A DNA stretch of 64,000 nucleotides from Diplosphaera chodatii (lineage: Eukaryota; Chlorophyta; Trebouxiophyceae; Prasiolales; Stichococcaceae), in assembly GCA_032358165.1 (NCBI GenBank), contig JAALGY010000033.1, positions 1,984,001 through 2,048,000 on the forward strand. The letters are read 5' to 3'. Position numbers and translations under genes: made by a program. Of this stretch, positions 19,770 through 30,763 are shown piece after piece. Positions within the stretch are counted from its first letter, which is position 1; every line of letters starts with the position of its first letter. The notes below the pieces were generated by a model that was not told the origin of the DNA, searched no databases, and saw nothing but the letters and a program-made list of their open reading frames with translations.

Positions 19770-22700
19770 CCACGGACTCCCACCGCCGCTCACCCTCACC
19801 AACACCTTCACACTTCGTCAGCCAGCACCAGCATTCATCTTCACCATCACTTGCAGTCCCCTCTTGAACTCCCACCGCCGCTCACCTTCGCCTACACCTT
19901 CACACCTCGCCAGCCAGCATCCGCCGTCTTCCTCACCTGCACTTTCAGTCCCCTCCTGGACTCCCACCGCCGCTCACCTTCACCTACACCTTCACACCTC
20001 GCCAGCCAGCATCCGCCGTCTTCCTCACCTGCACTTTCAGCCCCCTCCTGGACTCCCACCGCCGCTCACCTTCACCTGCACCTTCACACTTCGTCAGCCA
20101 GCACCAGCCTTCACCTTCAATTTCACTTTCAGTCCCATCCTGGACTCCCACCGCCGCTCACCTTCGCCTACACCTTCACACCTCACCAGCCAGCACCAGC
20201 CTTCATCTTCACCCTCACTCTCAGTCCCATCCTGGACTCCCACCGCCACTCCCCTTCGCCTACACCTTCACACCTCACCGGCACCGGCACCGGCACCTTC
20301 ACCCCCACTTCCAGTCCCATCCTGGACTCCCACCTCCGCTACTCGTCCCAGCCCGGACTCCAATCACCGCTTACCTTCACGACCAAGAAGCAGCGGTCAC
20401 CCGCGGACCCCGCGTGGCTGGAGGCGTCTACCTCGGAAGACCCTGGAGCCCGGTGTTGTGCATGGCGGACAGCTTGCGGCGTCAGCCGCCGGCCCTCTGT
20501 TGTTTGCCAGCGCCAGCCCTTAGTCATCTTGGGTTTGGTTGCTTTCACCAGCATGCTTTATGCAGCAGGATGCCGGGCAACTGGCAGCCTTTTTGCGGGG
20601 TTGTCATGATCAATGTGCAGAGTTGGAGGGGTGTGCATCCAACCGGGATTGAGTGGAAACATTCTGTCAGCGGGGAGTGAACGGTTTCGTACACGACTCG
20701 TTGCGCATGTTGCTCTGGGTTTTTCCGCCAGAGCCTGTGGCTAGGCCAAAATGGCCCACCACCAGTATGTAACCAATGTCAATGTCATGCAGGGCGCCTC
20801 GCGGCGTATCCGGTCCCAGCGAGCCCAGAGCTCGGCGTACTTGTACGCAACCGGTCCCTGCATGTCTGCGCAGACTTCCTCATCGGGACTATTGCCTTGC
20901 GCTGGTCTCATAGGCCCTGCATTCCCTTGTGGTTTCAGTGTCCTCCATCTACATGTTTCGAACACCTGATGTTTGACGTGATATTCATTCGCCGCTCTCA
21001 TGTTGACATGTGAGAAGCCGCATTGTGCCGCAGAGCCTTGCTCTTGAGCTTGGTTCTGGTCTGGACGCCCTTTGTAAAAAACAACCAAACAAACAAACAA
21101 ACCCCACGGCATGACACCCTGGCCGCCTTGACCCTGAGCTGTGGACCCGGCTTCGGGTCACCTACCTACAGAAGGCCTGGGACGCCCACTGTGCTGTCCA
21201 TCATGGTGGACCCGCACCCTCACCTACATCGATCGCCGCCGCCACCCTCCACTCCGCCGTCCAATCGATGCGCACCGAGTTCATCGCAGCCTACACCTCT
21301 CCCACGGAGCTCGCACAGCAATGCGACGCGCACATGACTGGAGCCCAGCGGGGCCAAGGCGTTGACGAGGATAACAACCCCATGACCGACTTCAGGAGGA
21401 TCTGGGTCGACAGCGGCCTCTGCAGCATCACCGGCCGCGACCTCGTCGTCCGCTGGACGGCCACTCACCCGGTGCCACTGCCAGCGGCATGCCCCCAGCC
21501 ACAACCTCCTCCGCAGCCTCACAGTCAGCCCCAGCCTCAGCCTGAGTCACGCCCTGACATTGATTACATACTGCCCTGTACCCCCACCATCGCAGCGACC
21601 ACCTCCGGCGACTGCCTCCCCGCCGCGCCTCCAACTTATCTGAAGCACTGCCCTGCATGACCACGGACTCCCACCGCCGCTCACCCTCACCAACACCTTC
21701 ACACTTCGTCAGCCAGCACCAGCATTCATCTTCACCATCACTTGCAGTCCCCTCTTGAACTCCCACCGCCGCTCACCTTCGCCTACACCTTCACACCTCG
21801 CCAGCCAGCATCCGCCGTCTTCCTCACCTGCACTTTCAGTCCCCTCCTGGACTCCCACCGCCGCTCACCTTCACCTACACCTTCACACCTCGCCAGCCAG
21901 CATCCGCCGTCTTCCTCACCTGCACTTTCAGCCCCCTCCTGGACTCCCACCGCCGCTCACCTTCACCTGCACCTTCACACTTCGTCAGCCAGCACCAGCC
22001 TTCACCTTCAATTTCACTTTCAGTCCCATCCTGGACTCCCACCGCCGCTCACCTTCGCCTACACCTTCACACCTCACCAGCCAGCACCAGCCTTCATCTT
22101 CACCCTCACTCTCAGTCCCATCCTGGACTCCCACCGCCACTCCCCTTCGCCTACACCTTCACACCTCACCGGCACCGGCACCGGCACCTTCACCCCCACT
22201 TCCAGTCCCATCCTGGACTCCCACCTCCGCTACTCGTCCCAGCCCGGACTCCAATCACCGCTTACCTTCACGACCAAGAAGCAGCGGTCACCCGCGGACC
22301 CCGCGTGGCTGGAGGCGTCTACCTCGGAAGACCCTGGAGCCCGGTGTTGTGCATGGCGGACAGCTTGCGGCGTCAGCCGCCGGCCCTCTGTTGTTTGCCA
22401 GCGCCAGCCCTTAGTCATCTTGGGTTTGGTTGCTTTCACCAGCATGCTTTATGCAGCAGGATGCCGGGCAACTGGCAGCCTTTTTGCGGGGTTGTCATGA
22501 TCAATGTGCAGAGTTGGAGGGGTGTGCATCCAACCGGGATTGAGTGGAAACATTCTGTCAGCGGGGAGTGAACGGTTTCGTACACGACTCGTTGCGCATG
22601 TTGCTCTGGGTTTTTCCGCCAGAGCCTGTGGCTAGGCCAAAATGGCCCACCACCAGTATGTAATCAATGTCAATGTCATGCAGGGCGCCTCGCGGCGTAT

Positions 22701-22968
22701 CCGGTCCCAGCGAGCCCAGAGCTCGGCGTACTTGTACGCAACCGGTCCCTGCATGTCTGCGCAGACTTCCTCATCGGGACTATTGCCTTGCGCTGGTCTC
22801 ATAGGCCCTGCATTCCCTTGTGGTTTCAGTGTCCTCCATCTACATGTTTCGAACACCTGATGTTTGACGTGATATTCATTCGCCGCTCTCATGTTGACAT
22901 GTGAGAAGCCGCATTGTGCCGCAGAGCCTTGCTCTTGAGCTTGGTTCTGGTCTGGACGCCCTTTGTAA

Positions 22969-23430
22969 AAAACAAACAAACAAACAAACAAACATGTCTG
23001 CGCGGGGTTTTCTGGGTTTACCCGCGGGTGCCGTGGCACGTGGACAGACACACGTTACGACTCTCCAGGATTAGACACTTGCAGCGGTGCGACTTAGCCG
23101 CGTGTGCGTGGCCTTGCTGCCGCCGCCGCCAGGTCCCCGCACTTGTACGACCATTAGGTAGCCTTCCTCATCGGGACTATTGCCTTGCGCTGGTCTCACG
23201 GGCCCTGCATTCCCTTGTGGTTTCAGTGTCCTCCATTGACATATTTCGAACAGAGCGTTTTGATGACCTACCCAGCCGCGCTCACGTTCCCACGTGAGAC
23301 GCCGCATCGTGCCGCAGAGCCTTGTTCATTGAGCTTGGTTCTGGTCTGGACGCCCTTTGTAGAAAAAAACAAACAAACAAACAAACAAACAAACAAACAA
23401 TCAAACAAACAAACAAACAAACAAACAAAC
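22969..23430 (+). mobile_element. LINE-A 3' fragment with long CAAA tail
   Basis: LINE-A 3' UTR ending in the longest tail in the window, about 17 CAAA units (23364-23430) with one CAAT interruption, then directly a LINE-B 3' end. Confidence 0.85.
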
Positions 23431-23473
23431 GCACTGACATTTGACATTGACATTGATTACATACTGGTGGTGG

Positions 23474-23602
23474 AATGGATAGCGGTAAGGGAAGTGCAAA
23501 TAGCGATGGAAAAGGACCTTTGACCGGAAGGCTGTTTGTGTATTGCGTTTTTCAACGACTTATATACACAAACCATGGAGGGCAGATTGCCGAAGCAACC
23601 AC
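23474..23602 (-). mobile_element. SINE-C, 5'-truncated, 6-bp TSD
   Basis: Flanked by TGGTGG at 23468-23473 and 23603-23608, within the LINE-B terminal sequence ACTGGTGGTGGGCC. Confidence 0.85.
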
Positions 23603-24555
23603 TGGTGGGCCATTTTGGCCTAGCCACAGGCTCTGGCGGAAAAACCCAGAGCAACATGCACAACGAGTCGTGTACGAAACCGTTCACTCCCCGCTGACAG
23701 AATGGTTCCACTCAATCCCGGTTGGATGCACACCCCTCCAACTCTGCACATTGATTGTGACAACCCCGCAAAAAGGCTGCCAGTTGCCCGGCATCCTGCT
23801 GCATAAAGCCTGCCACTGATGTGATGTTGCTGTCCTCAAACAGCTCCGAATGCTGCACCCTCTGATCCACTAGGGCTGGACACCCCCAGACCATATGCGC
23901 CTCATCATCCACCACGCCGCAGCTACACCGCTGACACAGCCGCTCTGCCCGCGGCAGCCGCTGCCACCTCCCTGTCTCCACCCCCAGCATGTGACTGCCC
24001 ATGCGAAACTGTGCTAACCGCCGACGACCGGTCTTGGAGGCGACTGCCTGCAAGTAGCCGGCCAACTGGTAGTTGTCACCGTTCACAGGGCCCCTGACTC
24101 CCAGCCACTCACGCACTTTGCGCAAGTCGCTGCCATTCACAGCATCGAAGGTGCGGCGTTGCAGGTGTGCAGTGACAACAGATGTGTCAATGCGCTGCGG
24201 CACGCCGTCAACGATGGGTGACATGAAGTGCAGGAACGAACACACCTGGGCAGCCCAGCATGCTGAGCTGCTGGTGCTGCGCCCCGGCCGGCTGGCCAGA
24301 GCACAGTTCTCCAGGAATGCCTGCTTGGTGAGGCGGGTGTCCGGCATTGCGACCAGCCGGTTCCAGAACCGGCAGATGGCCAGCGTTGCCGTGTGCGCCA
24401 CTGGGAACCGCCCAAGCTCCCCCAACACCGCCACGTTGGGAGTGCCTGTGCGCACGCCAAGAACAGACCGAAGGAACTTCCGATGAACAAGCTCACAAGT
24501 ATCCATGCCAGTACCACATAACGCCCCAGGTCCCCATGTTTCAACACCGTATAGC

Positions 24556-24848
24556 ATTGACATTGATTACATACTGGTGGTGGGCCATTTTGGCCTAGCC
24601 ACAGGCTCTGGCGGAAAAACCCAGAGCAACATGCACAACGAGTCGTGTACGAAACCGTTCACTCCCCGCTGACAGAATGGTTCCACTCAATCCCGGTTGG
24701 ATGCACACCCCTCCAACTCTGCACATTGATTGTGACAACCCCGCAAAAAGGCTGCCAGTTGCCCGGCATCCTGCTGCATAAAGCCTGCCACTGATGTGAT
24801 GTTGCTGTCCTCAAACAGCTCCGAATGCTGCACCCTCTGATCCACTAA
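24556..24848 (-). mobile_element. LINE-B 3' fragment nested in LINE-B
   Basis: A second LINE-B end interrupts the sequence TATAGCATAACAGGAC seen intact at 5676. Its 5' junction is a microduplication of ATCCACTA (three copies at about 24840-24864). No clear TSD. Confidence 0.75.
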
Positions 24849-25399
24849 TCCACTAATCCACTAACAGGACGCACTAGTGCATCAAACAAATGCAGCTGCA
24901 GTGCTGGGTCATGCAGGCTCAGGTCATGGCAACGATGCTGCAATGCAAGTGCGGCGCGCTGGGCGGAGGCCGCTCTGCCGATGCTAGCGGCAGCAAAAGA
25001 ACTACGAGTAGAGACATCAACCCCCAGATAGGTAAACGAGTCCAGCACTTCGATGGGAGCATGCATGTAGGTGAGAACCGGTGGTGCAGCAGCCTGGGCT
25101 GCATACACCACGACCTTTGTCTTCTTCACGTTGACGGTGAGGCGCCAGCGCTTGCAGTACGACTCCAGCAGGTCGAGCTGCGCCTGCAGGCCGCGTACGG
25201 ACGTGGACACCAGGTCCAGGTCATCTGCATAGAAGAGGGCAGGTGCCTGCACACCACACAGGGTGGGCAGGTCCAGGTCCCCGCCAGCGGCCTCCAGCTC
25301 CGCTTGGAAATCGTCAATGTAAATCCCGAAAAGGGTTGGAGATAGTGGACATCCCTGCTTAACACCCAAAGTGCTCTGGAATGTATCGGACATTCCCCC

Positions 25400-25589
25400 C
25401 TAGCCGGCCAACTGGTGGTTGTCACCGTTCACAGGGCCCCTGACTCCCAGCCACTCACGCACTTTGCGCAAGTCGCTGCCATTCACAGCATCGAAGGTGC
25501 GGCGCTGCAGGTGTGCAGTGACGACAGATGTGTCAATGCGCTGCGGCACGCCGTCAACGATGGGTGACATGAAGTGCAGGAAGTGCAGT
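25400..25589 (-). mobile_element. LINE-B internal fragment
   Basis: About 190 bp of C-terminal coding sequence without a 3' tail, joined on one side to a LINE-B RT fragment and on the other to the GC-rich minisatellite. Looks like a recombination or deletion product. Confidence 0.7.
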
Positions 25590-25864
25590 GCACAGCAGGT
25601 GGGAGGCTGGAGGTGATGTGGGCGGTGATGAAGGCGGCAGGCTGGTGGTGGCGGCGGCGGCAGGTGGTGGGCAGCACTCAGGGCAGTGCGCAGCAGGTGG
25701 CAGGCCGAAGGTGATGTGGGCGGCGATGAAGGCGGCAGGCTGGTGGTGGCGGCGGCAGGTGGTGGGCAGCACTCAGGGCGGTGCGCAGCAGGCGGCAGGC
25801 TGGAGGTGACGTGGGCGGTGATGAAGGCGGCAGGCTGGTGGTGGCGGCGGCGGCAGGTGGTGGC
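25590..25864. repeat. GC-rich minisatellite, about 92-96-bp units
   Basis: Nearly three units with the core GGCAGGCTGGTGGTGGCGGC. Ends exactly where a LINE-B tail begins. A second array of the same repeat is at 26606-26883. Confidence 0.85.
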
Positions 25865-26605
25865 ATTGACATTGACATTGATTACATACTGGTGGTGGGC
25901 CATTTTGGCCTAGCCACAGGCTCTGGCGGGAAAACCCAGAGCAACATGCACAACGAGTCGTGTACGAAACCGTTCACTCCCCGCTGACAGAATGGTTCCA
26001 CTCAATCCCGGTTGGATGCACACCCCTCCAACTCTGCACATTGATCATGACAACCCCGCAAAAAGGCTGCCAGTTGCCCGGCACCCTGCTGCATAAAGTC
26101 CGCCACTGATGTGATGTTGCTGTCCTCAAACAGCTCCGAATGCTGCACCCTCTGATCTACTAGGGCTGGACACCCCCAGACCATATGCGCCTCATCATCC
26201 ACCACACCGCAGTTACACCGCTGACACAGCCGCTCTGCCCGCGGCAGCCGCTGCCACCTCCCTGTTTCCACCCCCAGCATGTGACTGCCCATGCGAAACT
26301 GTGCTAACCGCCGACGACCGGTCTTGGAGGCGACTGCCTGCAAGTAGCCGGCCAACTGGTAGTTGTCACTGTTCACAGGGCCCCTGACTCCCAGCCACTC
26401 ACGCACTTTGCGCAAGTCGCTGCCATTCACAGCATCGAAGGTGCGGCGCTGCAGGTGTGCAGTGACAACAGAGGTGTCAATGCGCTGCGGCACGCCGTCA
26501 ACGATGGGTGACATGAAGTGCAGGAACGAACACACCTGGGCAGCCCAGCATGCTGAGCTGCTGGTGTTGCGCCCCGGCCGGGTGGCCGCCCCGGCCGGGT
26601 GGGCA
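25865..26605 (-). mobile_element. 5'-truncated LINE-B
   Basis: From the tail at 25865 through the C-terminal coding region (stop near 26002). The 5' end shows a duplicated GCCCCGGCCGGGTGG (about 26571-26602) before the minisatellite. The promoter-proximal half is absent. Confidence 0.8.
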
Positions 26606-26883
26606 GCACTCAGGGCAGTGCGCAGCAGGTGGCAGGCTGGAGGTGATGTGGGCGGCGATGAAGGCGGCAGGCTGGTGGTGGCGGCGGCAGGTGGTGGGCA
26701 GCACTCAGGGCAGTGCGCAGCAGGTGGCAGGCTGGAGGTGATGTGGGCGGCGATGAAGGCGGCAGGCTGGTGGTGGCGGCGGCAGGTGGTGGGCAGCACT
26801 CCGATCAGTGCGCAGCCGGCGGCAGGCCGAAGGTGATGTGGGCGGCGATGAAGGCGGCAGGCTGGTGGCGGCGGCGGCAGGTG
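26606..26883. repeat. GC-rich minisatellite, second array
   Basis: Three units of the same 92-96-bp repeat as at 25590-25864, again ending at a retrotransposon tail. Confidence 0.85.
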
Positions 26884-26884
26884 G

Positions 26885-26914
26885 TGTTTGTTTGTTTGTT
26901 TGTTTGTTTTTTAC
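26885..26914 (-). mobile_element. LINE-A tail-only remnant
   Basis: GTTTGTTTGTTTGTTTGTTT plus TTTTACAA is the reverse complement of the LINE-A terminus TTGTAAAAAACAAACAAAC. It carries no other LINE-A sequence and is joined directly to a LINE-B tail. Confidence 0.75.
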
Positions 26915-27891
26915 AATTGACATTGACATTGATTACATACTGGTGGTGGGCCATTTTGGCCTAGCCACAGGCTCTGGCGGAAAAACCCAGAGCAACATGC
27001 ACAACGAGTCGTGTACGAAACCGTTCACTCCCCGCTGACAGAATGGTTCCACTCAATCCCGGTTGGATGCACACCCCTCCAACTCTGCACATTGATCATG
27101 ACAACCCCGCAAAAAGGCTGCCAGTTGCCCGGCATCCTGCTGCATAAAGTCCGCCACTGATGTGATGTTGCTGTCCTCAAACAGCTCCGAATGCTGCACC
27201 CTCTGATCTACTAGGGCTGGACACCCCCAGACCATATGCGCCTCATCATCCACCACGCCGCAGCTACACCGCTGACACAGCCGCTGTGCCCGTGGCAGCC
27301 GCTGCCACCTCCCTGTCTCCACCCTCAGCATGTGACTGCCCATGCGAAACTGTGCTAACCGCCGACGACCGGTCTTGGAGGCGACTGCCTGCAAGTAGCC
27401 GGCCAACTGGTAGTTGTCACCGTTCACAGGGCCCCTGACTCCCAGCCACTCACGCACTCACGCACTCACGCACGGGCCAGCTCAGCGTCCCACCAGCGGG
27501 GCACAGCGTTGCGGTCACGCCCCCGCCCCTTGGCGGCCGGCGCTGTTGCAGCCACCTCAGCCTGCGTGGTCTCGATAAACTGGTCGAACTGCATGCCCAC
27601 AGCATGCATGTCATCAGGTACTTGGGCGGCGTCAGCTGCCGCTGCGATGTCGACCAGTTGGGCTGCTGCATCAGGCTGCTGCAGGCGCTGCTGCCACACT
27701 CCCAGCTGCGCTGCGCTGAGGCGCAGGGGCTGCTGGGTCGTGGGCTGCTGCGGTTGCTGCTGCTGATGGCGGCGGCGCTGGCGACGTGGGAGCGGCTGCT
27801 GGGCGGCGGTGGTCCTCTTGATGAGCAAGTGCAAGGCTGCATGGTCCGACTCGGGAGCAGGGAGTACTGTTAGGGATTGAATCAGCGGGAA
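26915..27891 (-). mobile_element. LINE-B fragments joined through a microduplication
   Basis: A 3' fragment (26915 to about 27446, stop near 27053) meets an N-terminal ORF fragment (27474-27891) at a junction with three and a half copies of CACTCACG. The N-terminal part has lost everything between, so this is either a truncated insertion or a deletion. Confidence 0.75.
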
Positions 27892-27892
27892 A

Positions 27893-28083
27893 AGGGCGTC
27901 CAGACCAGAACCAAGCTCAATAAACAAGGCTCTGCGGCACAATGCGGCGTCTCACGTGGGAACGTGAGGGCGGCTGGGTAGGTCATCAAAATGCTCTGTT
28001 CGAAATATGTCAATGGAGGACACTGAAACCACAAGGGAATGCAGGGCCCATGAGACCAGCGCAAGGCAATAGTCCCGATGAGG
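27893..28083 (-). mobile_element. LINE-A 3' UTR fragment without tail
   Basis: Reverse-oriented LINE-A end from GGGCGTCCAGACCAGAACC inward; the CAAA tail is missing at the LINE-B junction. It is followed by about 55 bp of unassigned sequence (28085-28139). Confidence 0.8.
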
Positions 28084-28139
28084 AAATCTAAGCTGCATGG
28101 CTGCAAATGTGCTGCAAAGGCTAGGAACGGCGAAAGAAA

Positions 28140-28306
28140 CATTGACATTGACATTGATTACATACTGGTGGTGGGCCATTTTGGCCTAGCCACAGGCTCT
28201 GGCGGAAAAGCCCAGAGCAACATGCACAACGAGTCGTGTACGAAACCGTGCACTCCCCGCTAACAGAATGGTTCCACTCAATCCCGGTTGGATGCGCACC
28301 CCTCCA
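28140..28306 (-). mobile_element. LINE-B 3' UTR fragment
   Basis: Tail of two to three hexamers, both hairpins, and the end of the coding region; truncated at CACCCCTCCAA. Confidence 0.85.
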
Positions 28307-28453
28307 ACCCGCGGGTGCCGTGGCACGTGGACAAACACACGTTACGACTCTTCAGGGTTAGACACTCGCAGCGGTGCGACTTAGCCGCGTGTGCGTGGCC
28401 TTGCCGCCGCCGCCGCCAGGTCCCCGCACTTGTACGACCATTAGGTAGCCTTC
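28307..28453 (+). mobile_element. LINE-A 3' UTR internal fragment
   Basis: From CCGCGGGTGCCGTGGCACG to GTAGCCTTC, lacking the end and tail, joined to LINE-B coding sequence. Confidence 0.75.
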
Positions 28454-30250
28454 ATGTCACCCATCATTGACGGCGTGCCGCAGCGCATTGACACATCTGT
28501 TGTCACTGCACACCTGCAGCGCCGCACCTTCGATGCTGTGAATGGCAGCGACTTGCGCAAAGTGCGTGAGTGGCTGGGAGTCAGGGGCCCTGTGAACGGT
28601 GACAACTACCAGTTGGCCGGCTACTTGCAGGCAGTCGCCTCCAAGACCGGGGGGAATGTCCGATACATTCCAGAGCACTTTATGTGTTAAGCAGGGGTGT
28701 CCACTATCTCCAACCCTTTTCGGGATCTACATTGACGATTTTCAAGCGGAGCTGGAGGCCGCCGGCGGGGACCTGGACCTGCCCACCCTGTGTGGTGTGC
28801 AGGCACCTGCCCTCTTCTATGCAGATGACCTGGACCTGGTGTCCACGTCCGTACGCGGCCTGCAGGCGCAGCTCGACCTGCTGGAGTCGTACTGCAAGCG
28901 CTGGCGCCTCACCGTCAACGTGAAGAAGACAAAGGTCGTGGTGTATGCAGCCCAGGCTGCTGCACCACCGGTTCTCAGCTACATGCATGCTCCCATCGAA
29001 GTGCTGGACTCGTTTACCTATCTGGGGGTTGATGTCTCTACTTGTAGTTCTTTTGCTGCCGCTAGCATCGGCAGAGCGGCCTCCGCCCAGCGCGCCGCAC
29101 TTGCATTGCAGCATCGTTGCCATGACCTGAGCCTGCATGACCCAGCACTGCAGCTGCATTTGTTTGATGCACTAGTACGTCCTGTTATGCTATACGGTGT
29201 TGAAACATGGGGACCTGGGGCGTTATGTGGTACTGGCATGGATACTTGTGAGCTTGTCCATCGGAAGTTCCTTCGGTCTGTTCTTGGCGTGCGCACAGGC
29301 ACTCCCAACGTGGCGGTGTTGGGGGAGCTTGGGCGGTTCCCAGTGGCGCACACGGCAACGCTGGCCATCTGCCGGTTCTGGAACCGGCTGGTCGCAATGC
29401 CGGACACCCGCCTCACCAAGCAGGCATTCCTGGAGAACTGTGCTCTGGCCACACGGCCGGGGCGCAGCACCAGCAGCTCAGCATGCTGGGCTGCCCAGGT
29501 GTGTTCGTTCCTGCACTTCATGTCACCCATCGTTGACGGCGTGCCGCAGCGCATTGACACACCCTAAAACATCCTTCCGGTCAAAGGTTCTCTTTTCCAT
29601 CGCTATTTGCAACTTCCCTTACCGCTTTCCATTCCATCCACACATCTGTTGTCACTGCTCACCTGCAGCGCCGCACCTTCGATGCTGTGAATGGCAGCGA
29701 CTTGCGCAAAGTGCATGAGTGGCTGGGAGTCAGGGGCCCTGTGAACAGTGACAACTACCAGTTGGCCGGCTACTTGCAGGCAGTCGCCTCCAAGACCGGT
29801 CGTCGGCGGTTAGCACAGTTTCGCATGGGCAGTCACATGCTGGGGGTGGAGACAGGGAGGTGGCAGCGGCTGCCGCGGGCAGAGCGGCTGTGTCAGCGGT
29901 GTAGCTGCGGCGTGGTGGATGATGAGGCGCATATGGTCTGGGGGTGTCCAGCCCTAGTAGATCAGAGGGTGCAGCATTCGGAGCTGTTTGAGGACAGCAA
30001 CATCACATCAGTGGCGGACTTCATGCAGCAGGATGCCGGGCAACTGGCAGCCTTTTTGCGGGGTTGTCATGATCAATGTGCAGAGTTGGAGGGGTGTGCA
30101 TCCAACCGGGATTGAGTGGAACCATTCTGTCAGCGGGGAGTGCACGGTTTCGTACACGACTCGTTGTGCATGTTGCTCTGGGTTTTTCCCGCCAGAGCCT
30201 GTGGCTAGGCCAAAATGGCCCACCACCAGTATGTAATCAATGTCAAATGT
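28454..30250 (+). mobile_element. LINE-B copy, plus strand, rearranged
   Basis: A C-terminal piece (28454-28650) jumps back to sequence before RT motif B (GGGGAATGTCCGATACATTC at 28650). The element then runs on through RT and knuckle (28690-30114, stop near 30113) to the tail at 30250. A SINE-C fragment interrupts it at 29562-29639. The order of the first piece shows template jumping or recombination between copies. Confidence 0.8.
29562..29639 (+). mobile_element. SINE-C 3' fragment, 5-bp TSD
   Basis: Flanked by ACACA at 29557-29561 and 29640-29644. Starts with CCCTAA, which is not SINE-C sequence, then AACATCCTTCCGG to CCATTCCATCC. Splits the LINE-B frame. Confidence 0.8.
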
Positions 30251-30763
30251 CAAATGATCAGAGGGTGCAGCATTCGGAGCTGTTTGAGGACAGCAACATC
30301 CTTCCGGTCAAAGGTTCTCTTTTCCATCGCTATTTGCAACTTCCCTTACCGCTTTCCATTCCATTCCAGCAACATCACATCAGTGGCAGGCTTTATGCAG
30401 CAGGATGCCGGGCAACTGGCAGCCTTTTTGCGGGGTTGTCACAATCAATGTGCAGAGTTGGAGGGGTGTGCATCCAACCGGGATTGAGTGGAACCATTCT
30501 GTCAGCGGGGAGTGCACGGTTTCGTACACGACTCGTTGTGCATGTTGCTCTGGGTTTTTCCGCCAGAGCCTGTGGCTAGGCCAAAATGGCCCACCACCAG
30601 TATGTAATCAATGTCAATGTCAATGGCACCTTCGATGCTGTGAATGGCAGCGACTTGCGCAAAGTGCGTGAGTGGCTGGGAGTCAGGGGCCCTGTGAACG
30701 GTGACAACTACCAGTTGGCCGGCTACTTGCAGGCAGTCGCCTCCAAGACCGGTCGTCGGCGGT
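30251..30763 (+). mobile_element. LINE-B 3' fragments
   Basis: A short 3' copy (30257-30625, tail TCAATGTCAATG) followed by part of the C-terminal coding region (30626-30763). A SINE-C fragment lies at 30301-30366. Confidence 0.75.
30301..30366 (+). mobile_element. SINE-C 3' fragment (66 bp), 10-bp TSD
   Basis: Flanked by CAGCAACATC at 30291-30300 and 30367-30376; the unsplit LINE-B sequence is GACAGCAACATCACATCAG. Begins at CTTCCGGTCAAAGG, tail ATTCCATTC. Confidence 0.93.

Larger units (their letters stand above)
17088..22968 (+). repeat. Three tandem 1.89-kb units of LINE-A/LINE-B composite
   Basis: Units at about 17088-19210, 19211-21101 and 21102-22968. The period between units 2 and 3 is exactly 1891 bp. 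Unit 1 is 233 bp longer because of a SINE-C at 17367-17599. Each unit holds LINE-A C-terminal coding sequence, a tail-only LINE-B insertion, the minisatellite, LINE-A 3' UTR, a 230-bp LINE-B fragment and a LINE-A end with CAAA tail. The copies look almost identical; one visible difference is GTATGTAACC in units 1 and 2 against GTATGTAATC in unit 3. Confidence 0.92.
23431..25399 (-). mobile_element. LINE-B copy, minus strand, doubly interrupted
   Basis: Tail at about 23436, then 3' UTR, an intact C-terminal coding part (stop near 23712, open to about 24550), an inserted LINE-B piece (24556-24848), then RT motifs B and C (about 24850-25390). It ends abruptly at CATTCCCCCCTAG. SINE-C sits at 23474-23602. 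Confidence 0.8.

Noticed and set aside
23364..23430. Independent (CAAA)n microsatellite
   Set aside because: It sits exactly at the end of a LINE-A fragment, as do all the other CAAA runs, so it is an element tail.
29562..29568. Telomere
   Set aside because: A single CCCTAAA unit; no array anywhere in the window.
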